A stretch of DNA of 64,000 bases from assembly GCF_014651835.1 (NCBI RefSeq), contig NZ_BMXQ01000001.1, positions 2,432,801 through 2,496,800 on the forward strand. The letters run 5' to 3'. A program made the position numbers and the translations under genes. A model generated the notes under the pieces. It had not been told where the DNA came from and ran no database searches. It saw only the letters and a program-made list of their open reading frames with translations. Below are positions 26,931-34,650 of this stretch, in pieces. This DNA is from Pigmentiphaga litoralis (GTDB lineage: Bacteria; Pseudomonadota; Gammaproteobacteria; Burkholderiales; Burkholderiaceae_B). Each line of letters opens with the position of its first letter. Position 1 is the first letter of the stretch.

Positions 26931-27773
26931 TTACACCCGCGGCCGATACAGCGCCACCGCGTTGTCCCAAAGCGCTTTGCGGGCCAGCTCCGGTCCCAGC
27001 ACCTTGCGCACCAATGCGATATCCGCCACGTCGAACGGTCGCTTGGCTCGCGTAGACGGCAGGTCGGTCCCGAACATGAGCGCGTTCGGATTGCGCGCGG
27101 CGATACGTTCTAGCGCACGGGGCACGTCCATCGTGACGCGGCCAAAGCCGGTCGCCTTGATGCGTGCGCCGGCATCGACCAGATCCAAGACCACCGGCAG
27201 TCCTTCTTCGGTCATGCCCAGGTGGTCAATGACGATCTGCGGCAGCTTCGACAGTTTGGCGACGTGGGCACGCAGGGCGGCGGCGTCGGCATAGATTTCG
27301 GCATGCCAGCGGCCCGCCGCGTGCGCGCGGGTCGCGAGTTCGACGATGTCGTCCACCGTGTCCACGCGACCGCGGAAGATGTTGAAGCGCAAGGCGCGCA
27401 CGCCAATGGCGGACAGGCTGGCGATTTCGGCATCGGGAACGTTGGGCGCGACTTGCGTGACGCCGACCCAGCGCGGGCCGAGTTGCGCCAGCACGGCCCG
27501 CAGGTACGTCTGGTCATTGCCATGAAAGGACCCGGACACGATCGCGCCCGAGCTCACCCCGAGTGGCTGCGTCTGGCGTTGATACTCCGCCAAGGGAAAG
27601 GACGGCGGGGTGTAGCCCTGATTGGGAATGATCGGGTATCGCGTGTCGATGATGTGGCAGTGCGAATCAAAAATGTCAGTGTGCTGAGGACGGGCGGCGC
27701 AGCCGGTCAACGACAGGGTGGCCAGCGCGCCGGCGCCGAGCAGCAGCTGGCGTCGTTGCGGATTGATGGTCAT
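26931..27773 (-). CDS. Secreted amidohydrolase-2 family metal-dependent hydrolase
   Basis: A 280-aa protein with an N-terminal RR-containing, lipobox-like export signal (RRQLLLGAGALATLSLTGC), so it is probably a lipoprotein or Tat substrate. The metal motif FDSHCHIIDTRYP gives H-x-H, VIDHLG a further His and LMFGTDLPSTR the Asp. The family includes lactonases and decarboxylases such as LigI-type 2-pyrone-4,6-dicarboxylate hydrolase. It is 65 bp downstream of the alpha/beta-hydrolase gene in the same operon. Export is odd for a pathway enzyme of this class. Confidence 0.88.
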   Translation of the reverse strand: MTINPQRRQLLLGAGALATLSLTGCAARPQHTDIFDSHCHIIDTRYPIIPNQGYTPPSFPLAEYQRQTQPLGVSSGAIVSGSFHGNDQTYLRAVLAQLGPRWVGVTQVAPNVPDAEIASLSAIGVRALRFNIFRGRVDTVDDIVELATRAHAAGRWHAEIYADAAALRAHVAKLSKLPQIVIDHLGMTEEGLPVVLDLVDAGARIKATGFGRVTMDVPRALERIAARNPNALMFGTDLPSTRAKRPFDVADIALVRKVLGPELARKALWDNAVALYRPRV

Positions 27774-27838
27774 GAAATGTCTCCGGATCTTATAAAGTTG
27801 TGATGGTCAACGAATGTGGCGACACGCGTTCCGCAGCG

Positions 27839-28813
27839 TCAGACTGCGCGTCGCATGACCTCTGCAATGCAGGCGGCGACCTGCCGTGGCGCCTCCAGTG
27901 GGGTGTAGTGACGGGTCTCCGAAATTACTGTTAAACGCGCATTCGGCAGATGCGCCGCGACGTCTTGCGCCATCGACACAGGGGTGGCGTAGTCGTGTTC
28001 GCCGACCACCACCGCCGCGGGTCCGTCATACCGACCCAGGCCGGCCCGCGCATCGGCAACACCCAGCATGCGGCAGGTGCTCGCATACGCGTCCACGCGG
28101 TTTGCGGTAAAGACATCGACGGCCTGCTCGACCAGGTCGTTGTTGTCAGCAAGGAATTGCGGGCTGAACCAGCGGGCACGCTGGAACTCGACCAGCGATG
28201 CCATGCCGTCCTTGAGCGCAGCTTGCGCGCGGCCTTCCCAGTTCTTTGGCGCATCCGCGCCATACCAGGCGGTCGCGTCGATGACGGTCAGGCTGGCGAG
28301 ACGGTCGGGATGCCCGCCTGCAAAGGCCAATGCCACCGTGCCACCCATCGAGCAGCCCACCAGATGCAGACGTCCCGCGCCGAGCGCGGTCGCGACGTCG
28401 GCGATGTCCTGGGCAAAGCGGTCGATGGTGTAGGCGCCCGCAGGCGCATCCGAGGCGCCATGCCCCCGGCAGTCCATGGCGATCATCGCGCCGCCAAGTA
28501 GAGACGACGGCAACGCGTGCGTCGACGCCTCAAACGATGACGCTTCAAACGATGACGCTTCAGACGATGACGATCGAGACGTCGCCGCAGGGGATGTCAA
28601 CGCATCGGCCAACACATCGGCCAACGCATCCGCGACGCCAGCCCACATGTCGCCGTTCATGGCCAATGCATGCACGAACAGCACGGGGGGCGCAGCGGGA
28701 TCGACGGCTTCCCGAAGTACGCGCAGGTGCAGTCGTTGGGCGTCGGTGGTGGTGATCGTCATGGCGCGCACTGGCGCCACGGGTCCGTAGCGGCAAGAAA
28801 GATCTGTGGTCAT
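27839..28813 (-). CDS. Alpha/beta-hydrolase (enol-lactonase-like), with in-frame repeat insertion
   Basis: A 324-aa hydrolase. VLFVHALAMNGDMW gives the oxyanion region, LVGCSMGGTVAL the Ser nucleophile, and ETRHYTPLEAP the catalytic His. It resembles 3-oxoadipate enol-lactonase-type enzymes. Between the oxyanion strand and MIAMDCRGHGASD lies an extra stretch of about 45 residues made by two DNA repeats (A/D/L-rich, then S/E/A-rich), absent from typical members. The start at 28813 overlaps the Bug stop (ATGA); 28762 is an alternative. Confidence 0.87.
   Translation of the reverse strand: MTTDLSCRYGPVAPVRAMTITTTDAQRLHLRVLREAVDPAAPPVLFVHALAMNGDMWAGVADALADVLADALTSPAATSRSSSSEASSFEASSFEASTHALPSSLLGGAMIAMDCRGHGASDAPAGAYTIDRFAQDIADVATALGAGRLHLVGCSMGGTVALAFAGGHPDRLASLTVIDATAWYGADAPKNWEGRAQAALKDGMASLVEFQRARWFSPQFLADNNDLVEQAVDVFTANRVDAYASTCRMLGVADARAGLGRYDGPAAVVVGEHDYATPVSMAQDVAAHLPNARLTVISETRHYTPLEAPRQVAACIAEVMRRAV
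28527..28571. repeat. Three tandem 15-bp units inside the hydrolase gene
   Basis: Units 28527-28541, 28542-28556 and 28557-28571 follow GCTTCAAACGATGAC with one change in the first and one in the third. The length is a multiple of three, so each copy adds five residues (about SSFEA) without a frameshift. This is typical of slippage-prone repeats. Confidence 0.85.
28599..28634. repeat. Three tandem 12-bp units inside the hydrolase gene
   Basis: Units of AACGCATCGGCC (28599-28610, 28611-28622, 28623-28634) with few substitutions encode a repeated ADAL/ADVL stretch on the minus strand. They lie 28 bp from the 15-bp repeat, so the insertion region expanded twice. Confidence 0.75.
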
Positions 28814-29763
28814 TCCGCGCGGGCTCCGGACTTGGCGACCTGGGCACGCCAGAACGCGAGGTCTTTGATCATCTTGGCGTCCAGTTCTGTCGGTGTACTG
28901 ATGGTCGGCACGAAGCCGCCATCGATCAGCTTCTTTTGTAATTCTGGATCGGCCATGACCTTGCGCAGATCGGCAGCGACCTTGTTGCGGATCGCTTCCG
29001 GCGTCGCCTTGGGCGCCATCATGCCGAACCACGTGTCGACCTCGTACCCGGGAAGGGTCTCCGATACCGCCGGGACGTTCGGCAGGTTCTTGAGCCGGGT
29101 CTTCGACGACACCGCGACCGCTTGCAGACGGCCGCTGCGAATGAAGGCGATGCATGCCGGCAGGCCGGTCGAGACGAGCTGGATCTGTCCGCCGATCAGG
29201 TCGGTCAACGCCTGTGTGCCGCCCTTGTACGGGATGTGCGTCAGTTGTTTCGCTCCCTCACGCTTCATCAGTTCCGCAGCCAGATGGCCGGGCGACCCAT
29301 TGCCTGCGGTGCCATAGTTGAGCGGCTGCGTCGCGGCCAACACGTCTTTCATGGTGGACGGCCCCGTGCCGGGACGACTGACCAGAACCTGCGGCGCAGT
29401 GGCGACCAGGGCGATGCCCGACAGGTCGCGGATGGCGTCGAAGGGCGGCTTGTCGTACAGCAGCGGATTGGCCAGCACGCCATCGCCCCAGAACAACAGG
29501 GTATAGCCGTCGGGCGCCGCACCGATCACGGCTTGCGCGCCGATATTGCCGCCCGCGCCGCCCCGGTTGTCGATGATGACCGCCTGTCCCCATGCCGCCG
29601 CCAGCTTGGCCGACAGGTCCCGCGCGATCAGGTCGAAGCTGCCACCCGGTGCGAACGGGACGACGATGCGCACCGGCTTGTCGGGGTAGCTACCCTGTGC
29701 GCTTGCCAGGCCGTGCCATCCGACCACTGCGGCAGCCAGCGTGGCCGCGATCTTCCATTGCAT
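28810..29763 (-). CDS. Bug-family periplasmic solute receptor
   Basis: A 317-aa receptor with signal peptide ending at LASAQG, then YPDKPVRIVVPFAPGGSFD, DNRGGAGGNIGAQ and AAPDGYTLLFW. The ATG at 29763 was chosen over 29802 because the signal peptide begins there. It heads the operon with the hydrolase and amidohydrolase and is divergent from the GntR gene, whose likely operator lies between. Confidence 0.92.
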   Translation of the reverse strand: MQWKIAATLAAAVVGWHGLASAQGSYPDKPVRIVVPFAPGGSFDLIARDLSAKLAAAWGQAVIIDNRGGAGGNIGAQAVIGAAPDGYTLLFWGDGVLANPLLYDKPPFDAIRDLSGIALVATAPQVLVSRPGTGPSTMKDVLAATQPLNYGTAGNGSPGHLAAELMKREGAKQLTHIPYKGGTQALTDLIGGQIQLVSTGLPACIAFIRSGRLQAVAVSSKTRLKNLPNVPAVSETLPGYEVDTWFGMMAPKATPEAIRNKVAADLRKVMADPELQKKLIDGGFVPTISTPTELDAKMIKDLAFWRAQVAKSGARAE

Positions 29764-29819
29764 GCGTGTCTCCGTCGGGCAGCGTCGATGCGCCAGGCCC
29801 ATTCATGGTTGAGTCCTTA

Positions 29820-29835
29820 ACTCCTGTACAGGAGT
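29820..29835. promoter_or_regulatory. Perfect 16-bp palindrome between Bug and GntR genes
   Basis: ACTCCTGTACAGGAGT is fully self-complementary, 57 bp from the Bug start and 95 bp from the GntR start. The GTAC centre and size suit HutC-type GntR regulators. It is the best candidate operator for control of the Bug-hydrolase-amidohydrolase operon and for autoregulation. Confidence 0.6.
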
Positions 29836-29929
29836 GTATGTGTAAAGATGTGAAGGCGTTGCCTATGGTTTTCCCGGTACACTGACGACGCTTCTTCGCG
29901 CATTGACCACCACGCCCACCACGCTCGCC

Positions 29930-30664
29930 ATGCCTCAGCCCCCCGTCATCGATCAACGCCTGCCCCGCCATGTCCAGGTCCGGGATGAACTGATGCGGCG
30001 TATTGCGGATCGGGTCTGGAAAGCCGGCGAAGCCCTGCCCAGCGAAGAGCGCCTTGCCGCCGAGTTTTCGATCTCGGTGGGGACCATGCGCAAGGCCATC
30101 CAGGCGCTGGAACAGGAAAAGGTGGTGGAACGCATCCACGGCAAAGGCACGTTTGTGACGCGAGCGTTCGAACGTTCATCCATGCTGCGCTTCGTGCGGT
30201 TTCGCGGCACCGAGCAGCAGGAACTGCCCGCGGCTCACATCCTGACGCTGGAAACCACAGCGGCCGATGACGTGATGCGGGGCAAGCTGCAATTGCGCTC
30301 GGCCACAGAAAAGGTGCTGTATCTGCACAGGTCCCGCGCTTACGGCGATGAGGTCGTTCTGGTCGAGCATATCTGGCTGCCCGCCAGGCGCTTTGCCAAG
30401 CTCGAAAGCTATCTGAAACGCGAATCGCCGCCGCTGCTCTATCCCGTGTATGACGAGGTTTGCGACGTGGTGGTGTCGCGCGCGGTCGACGAGCTGTCGA
30501 TGGGCATACTGGATGCCGACGACGCGGCAATCTTTGGCGTCGATCCGGCAACGCCTTGCATGCGCATCGAGCGCACGATGCGCGATCATGGCGGACAGGT
30601 CGTTGAATGGCGCGTGTCATTCGTGCCGGCGGACCGGTTCTACTACAGCGTCGAGATCCGCTGA
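29930..30664 (+). CDS. GntR-family regulator, HutC subfamily (UTRA domain)
   Basis: A 244-aa regulator. Residues about 10-75 are the winged HTH (RDELMRRIADRVWKAGEALPSEERLAAEFSIS...ALEQEKVVERIHGKGTFV, a standard GntR pattern). The remainder is a UTRA ligand-binding domain with VEHIWLPARRF and ERTMRDHGGQVVEWR. The ATG at 29930 is preferred to an upstream TTG at 29903. It is divergent from the Bug/hydrolase operon and upstream of the FAH/Bug/cupin genes; either or both may be targets. Confidence 0.92.
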   Translation: MPQPPVIDQRLPRHVQVRDELMRRIADRVWKAGEALPSEERLAAEFSISVGTMRKAIQALEQEKVVERIHGKGTFVTRAFERSSMLRFVRFRGTEQQELPAAHILTLETTAADDVMRGKLQLRSATEKVLYLHRSRAYGDEVVLVEHIWLPARRFAKLESYLKRESPPLLYPVYDEVCDVVVSRAVDELSMGILDADDAAIFGVDPATPCMRIERTMRDHGGQVVEWRVSFVPADRFYYSVEIR

Positions 30665-30813
30665 ACCGGTCATTGCACCCGCATTCATGACCCACCCTGC
30701 TGGACTCATGACCAACTATCGTTGGAAGCCCCTGGCGCATCGCGCTACCTTCGTGGCTCACGGCGCATAGACCCCGGGTGTCGGCCCCGCGCCGACCACA
30801 GTGGAGACGACCC

Positions 30814-31659
30814 ATGAAGCTGGCCTCGGTGCAGGTGCACGGCCGCGCGTGTTTTGGCGCGATCGTGGACGGGGGATTCATTGACCTTTCTTCGCGATTC
30901 GATGGCGCCTGCCGCAGCCTGGCGGACCTGCTGCGCCAGGATCGGGTCCACGACGCTCGCTGCCTGTGCGCCAAGGCCCGGCCCGACGTCCCGCTCGACG
31001 AGATCGTGTTTTTGCCGCCGATCCCTGACAGCGGCGCCCGCGTGTTCGCGCTGGGCGTGGCCTACAAGGACCATCTGGAAGAGACCGGCCGCGCCAGCCA
31101 GGACTTCCCGTCCTTGTTCACGAAGCACCCGCAGTCCCTGGTCGGCCACGAGCAGCCGATCCTGAAACCGCGCGTGTCGGACATGTTCGACTTCGAAGGC
31201 GAGATCGTGCTGGTGATCGGCAAGGCGGGGCGCCATATCCCGGAAGCCGAGGCCATGTCGCACGTGGCGGGGTATTCGATCCTGATGGACGGATCCGTGC
31301 GCGACTACCAGAAGCACAGCGTGACGGCGGGCAAGAACTTTGACCGGAGCAGTGCGTTCGGGCCGTGGATGGTGAGCGCGGACGCGATCATCGATCCGGG
31401 CGCAATGCGCCTGACGACGACGCTGAACGGATCGTTGATGCAGTCCACTACCTTTGAGCAACTGATGTGGACGCCAGAGGCGATCGTGCATTACGTGTCG
31501 ACGTTTACCGAGTTGCAGCCGGGCGATGCGATTTCGACGGGGACGCCCGCGGGCGTGGGGCATCGGCGTACGCCGCCCGTGTTCATGAAGGCGGGCGACC
31601 GGCTGGAGATCGCGGTCAGCGGGATCGGCGTGCTGGCAAATACCGTCCACGACGAATAA
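30814..31659 (+). CDS. Fumarylacetoacetate hydrolase (FAH) family protein
   Basis: A 281-aa cytoplasmic hydrolase/isomerase that cleaves C-C bonds of beta-diketo acids from aromatic degradation. Metal-site motifs are FDFEGEIVLVIGK (Glu pair), GYSILMDGSVRDYQ, and STGTPAGVG near the C-terminus. GTGGAGACG precedes the ATG at 30814. It leads a group with a Bug receptor and cupin genes. It could be a fumarylpyruvate hydrolase or an HHDD isomerase-type enzyme. Confidence 0.9.
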   Translation: MKLASVQVHGRACFGAIVDGGFIDLSSRFDGACRSLADLLRQDRVHDARCLCAKARPDVPLDEIVFLPPIPDSGARVFALGVAYKDHLEETGRASQDFPSLFTKHPQSLVGHEQPILKPRVSDMFDFEGEIVLVIGKAGRHIPEAEAMSHVAGYSILMDGSVRDYQKHSVTAGKNFDRSSAFGPWMVSADAIIDPGAMRLTTTLNGSLMQSTTFEQLMWTPEAIVHYVSTFTELQPGDAISTGTPAGVGHRRTPPVFMKAGDRLEIAVSGIGVLANTVHDE

Positions 31660-31661
31660 AC

Positions 31662-31680
31662 GCAGTGCACTGAACACTGC
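31662..31680. promoter_or_regulatory. Inverted repeat after the FAH gene, before the Bug gene
   Basis: GCAGTG...CACTGC arms with a 7-nt centre. It contains the palindrome CAGTGCACTG and resembles one arm of the 18341-18380 repeat (GCAGTG-T/C-ACTGA). It may be an operator or weak hairpin within the operon. Confidence 0.35.
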
Positions 31681-31724
31681 AAACGATGGCAGCCCGCCGA
31701 TCGAGCTGGCGGCAAGGAGACAGC

Positions 31725-32717
31725 ATGTTGAACCGTATCTTCCGGGCGGGCCTGGCCGCGCTTGCCGCCGTCGTGTGCACGGCAGTTGCGCCCGGCGCCC
31801 GCACCGCGTTCGCACAGTCCTGGCCGGATCGCCCCATACGCCTGGTCGTGCCCTTCGGCGCGGGCGGACCGGACACTACGGCGCGCATTCTTGGCCAGCA
31901 ACTGAGCAAGCAGCTGGGTCAGCCGATCATCGTGGACAACCGCGCGGGCGCCAACGGCATCATTGGCGCCGACATGGTGGCCAAGGCGGCGCCCGATGGC
32001 TACACGCTGATGCTGACCTCGGCGTCGTTTGCGGTCAATCCGAGCATCTACAAGAAGCTGCCGTACGACAGCAAACGCGACTTCATCGACATTGCGCAGG
32101 TGGCCGCGGGCGAAGGCTTGATCCTGGCGGTGCACCCGGGCGTTCCCGCCACGACGCTGGCGGAGTTCCTGGCGCTGGCACGCGACCCGGGCAGCAAGAT
32201 CGCCTATGGCTCGCCGGGGATCGGCAACACGCTGCACCTGGCCGGCGAACGTTTCAACATGCGCGCCGGCACGAAGATGCTGCACGTGCCGTACAAGGGC
32301 GGCGGCCCGGCTGCCGCGGCACTGCTGGGCGGCGAAATCCAGGCGATGCTGATGACGGCGCCCACCGCCCTGCCGCAGATCCGCGCGGGCAAGCTGCGTG
32401 CGCTGGCGTTCACCGGCGACACGCGCGCCAGCTATCTGCCCGACGTGCCGACGCTGAAGGAAGCCGGCGTGCCGGACTTCGACGTCGATGCCGGCTGGCA
32501 TGGTCTGTTTGCACCGGCCAACACACCGCCGGCCATCGTCCAGCGCCTGCGCCAGGAAGTCGTCAAGGCGCTGCAGACCCCCGAGATGATGCAGGCGATC
32601 AAGGAGACGGGGCTGGTGCCATCAACGCTGGCGCCCGATGCGTTCCCGCATCTGGTCGACACCGACATTGCCAAATACACCGAGCTGGTGCGCATTGCCC
32701 GCGTCGAACCGGAATGA
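31725..32717 (+). CDS. Bug-family periplasmic solute receptor
   Basis: A 330-aa receptor with signal peptide ending at TAFAQ, then WPDRPIRLVVPFGAGGPDTTAR, DNRAGANGIIGADMV and AAPDGYTLMLT. AAGGAGAC precedes the ATG at 31725. It is 65 bp after the FAH gene and 39 bp before the cupin gene, on the same strand, so the three form an operon. Confidence 0.92.
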   Translation: MLNRIFRAGLAALAAVVCTAVAPGARTAFAQSWPDRPIRLVVPFGAGGPDTTARILGQQLSKQLGQPIIVDNRAGANGIIGADMVAKAAPDGYTLMLTSASFAVNPSIYKKLPYDSKRDFIDIAQVAAGEGLILAVHPGVPATTLAEFLALARDPGSKIAYGSPGIGNTLHLAGERFNMRAGTKMLHVPYKGGGPAAAALLGGEIQAMLMTAPTALPQIRAGKLRALAFTGDTRASYLPDVPTLKEAGVPDFDVDAGWHGLFAPANTPPAIVQRLRQEVVKALQTPEMMQAIKETGLVPSTLAPDAFPHLVDTDIAKYTELVRIARVEPE

Positions 32718-32756
32718 TCCACCCGCCCACCCCGATCGCTCAAACCAGGAGACCCC

Positions 32757-33332
32757 ATGACCTTACCCGTACGACGCGTGATCACCGGCCACGATGCACA
32801 GGGCAAAGCCATCGTCGTGTCGGACGGCCCGGCCAGCGCAGTGCGCACCAATCCGCTGCGCCCCGGCTGGCAATCGACGGAGGTGTGGCGCACGACCGAA
32901 TCGCCGGCCCGCATCCGCCTTTCGCTGGAGCCGGACCCGACGGCAGGCTCGCATCGGATCATGCCCGACCCGCAAGGCACCATTGTTCGAGTCGCGCATT
33001 TCGAGCCCGACAGCGAGGCCTTGCGCAGCATCGATCCGGACACGTCCCGCAAGATCTTTTCAGCGATGGGCAATTCGCAGGCGTCGACCTACGGCGCGGG
33101 CGGGCGTCACCCCTTGATGCATCGCACCCAGTCTGTCGACTACGCCATTGTCCTCAGCGGCGAGTTGCACCTGGTCCTGGACGACGAAGACGTCCGGCTG
33201 ACGGCAGGTGATGTCGTCGTCCAGCGTGGCACCAATCACGCGTGGAGCAACCGTTCCACGGAGCGGGCAAGCATTGCGTTCATCCTAATCGATGGCGCAT
33301 TCGACCCCGACCTTTCCGGAGTACTGCCATGA
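32757..33332 (+). CDS. Cupin-domain protein
   Basis: A 191-aa single-cupin protein. The C-terminal barrel has HRTQSVDYAIVLSGELHLVLDD, then LTAGDVVVQRGTNHAWSN, which supply the usual His/Glu metal ligands. The N-terminal 100 residues are a helical/beta lead. AGGAGACCCC precedes the ATG. Such proteins occur as small dioxygenases, isomerases or sensors next to FAH enzymes. No specific reaction can be assigned. Its stop is followed directly by the amidohydrolase fragment. Confidence 0.85.
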   Translation: MTLPVRRVITGHDAQGKAIVVSDGPASAVRTNPLRPGWQSTEVWRTTESPARIRLSLEPDPTAGSHRIMPDPQGTIVRVAHFEPDSEALRSIDPDTSRKIFSAMGNSQASTYGAGGRHPLMHRTQSVDYAIVLSGELHLVLDDEDVRLTAGDVVVQRGTNHAWSNRSTERASIAFILIDGAFDPDLSGVLP

Positions 33333-33349
33333 ACTGCGCGTGCAGCGTT

Positions 33350-33558
33350 TCCCGCCGCCACGGCGGAATGCTGCAACAGCCTCGTATGCGCTGGCCTCGT
33401 TGATGAAGCTGGTCGATCCGGCACAGGTTGTCTTTGGCACCGACTTTCCGTATCGCACCAGCCTTGACACCGTCAACGGGCTGGTCAATTACGGATATGG
33501 GCAGAAGGATCTGGACGCGATCACGCAGGGCAATGCGGGCAGGCTGCTGGCGCTATAG
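33350..33558 (+). pseudogene. C-terminal fragment of an ACMSD-like amidohydrolase
   Basis: Only the last 60-70 residues remain: SYALASLMKLVDPAQVVFGTDFPYR (catalytic Asp in FGTDFP), then LVNYGYGQKDLDAITQGNAGRLL. This is the normal end of amidohydrolase-2 decarboxylases. The metal-binding N-terminus is absent and the readable frame begins inside the cupin gene. Most of the gene has been deleted; the cupin-FAH operon probably once included this enzyme. Confidence 0.8.
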
Positions 33559-33628
33559 TGGCCCATCGCCACACCTGCGCATCTGCCGCGCCGCCCCGGT
33601 TCCCGGCGCGCGGCTTGCTCCCCATGCC

Positions 33629-34522
33629 ATGCAGCTCAATTCCCGGCAGCTTCGCGCCTTCCTTCTGGTTGCCCAGCAGCGCAACTTTTCGCGGGCGGCC
33701 GACCTGTTGGGTGTCACCCAGTCAGGTTTGAGCGTGCTCATTCGCGATCTGGAAACGCAGATCGGTTTTCGCCTGTTCGACCGGACGACCCGGCACGTGT
33801 CGCTGACGGAATTTGGAGCGGAGTTCCACCCCGTCGTCGAACGCACCCTGTCGGATCTGGAATCGGCCGTGCATCGTATCGCCCGGTCGGCGTCGACGCA
33901 GGAGCGCTGCCTGACCATCGGCGCGACGCAGTTCATGTCGACCTACGTCATGCCGGCTGCGATCGCGGAATTCAACGCTTCGTCTCTCGGCGTCCAGGCG
34001 CGGCTGGTGGACAGCGATCGGGCCAACATCTGTCCGCTGGTCGAATCCGGAAAGCTGGACATGGCGGTCGGGATCTTTTTGAGGCCCGGGTGCGGCGTCC
34101 AGGGCGCGCCACTGGTGCAAGGATCTTTTTCTGCGGTGCGCGCCGGCAGTCCGGCCAAACGGCGCAGGGCCATCACCTGGGCAGACCTGGCCCATGAAAC
34201 CCTGATCCTGTTGCCCGACGAAAACCCGATACAGCAGCGGGTGAACGAACAGTTGAGCCGCATCGAACGGGGACACGCCGACCTGGTGTTCAACCACATC
34301 GAAACCCAGGTGGCGATGGCCGAGACCGGCGCGGGCGTGGCCATTGTGCCGTCGTTGACCTTGCCGGCGTTCAGACGCCGCAAGATCGAGGTGCATGACC
34401 TGATCGACCCGATCGTTCCACTCGAGATCTGGCAGATCTGGAACAGCGCGGGCCGCCAGCGCGACGACATGGCGACATTCACCGATTTTCTGAAGCGCTA
34501 CATTGTCGACTGGGCGGGGTGA
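33629..34522 (+). CDS. LysR-type transcriptional regulator
   Basis: A 297-aa LTTR. The HTH (LNSRQLRAFLLVAQQRNFSRAADLLGVTQSGLSVLIRDLETQIG) occupies residues 2-60, followed by the periplasmic-binding-protein-like sensor with ETQVAMAETGAGVAIVPSL. The start is the ATG at 33629. It follows the cupin/amidohydrolase remnant on the same strand, and its stop is 128 bp before the FAD-oxidase pair, which it may control. Confidence 0.92.
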   Translation: MQLNSRQLRAFLLVAQQRNFSRAADLLGVTQSGLSVLIRDLETQIGFRLFDRTTRHVSLTEFGAEFHPVVERTLSDLESAVHRIARSASTQERCLTIGATQFMSTYVMPAAIAEFNASSLGVQARLVDSDRANICPLVESGKLDMAVGIFLRPGCGVQGAPLVQGSFSAVRAGSPAKRRRAITWADLAHETLILLPDENPIQQRVNEQLSRIERGHADLVFNHIETQVAMAETGAGVAIVPSLTLPAFRRRKIEVHDLIDPIVPLEIWQIWNSAGRQRDDMATFTDFLKRYIVDWAG

Positions 34523-34560
34523 CGCGGCCTTGCCAGGAGGGCGATTCTTGCGGCCCAGTT

Positions 34561-34571
34561 ATAGACTCTAT
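34561..34571. promoter_or_regulatory. Palindrome ATAGACTCTAT upstream of the FAD-oxidase pair
   Basis: ATAGA-C-TCTAT, within TTATAGACTCTATG, is 80 bp before the first oxidase start. It matches the sequence at 3841-3854 before the Rieske oxygenase in 13 of 14 positions. It may be a regulator half-site pair; the LysR encoded just upstream is a candidate. Confidence 0.35.
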
Positions 34572-34650
34572 GGCAAATCCTTGACTAACCCCGTCCGGCC
34601 TTTTCCCCTTTAATGGGACGAGTTGCCCGCTTCGGGTAAACGAGGCCCCC

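Noticed and set aside
28527-28634. Possible CRISPR array
   Set aside because: The units are 12 and 15 bp, directly adjacent with no spacers, and inside a coding gene.
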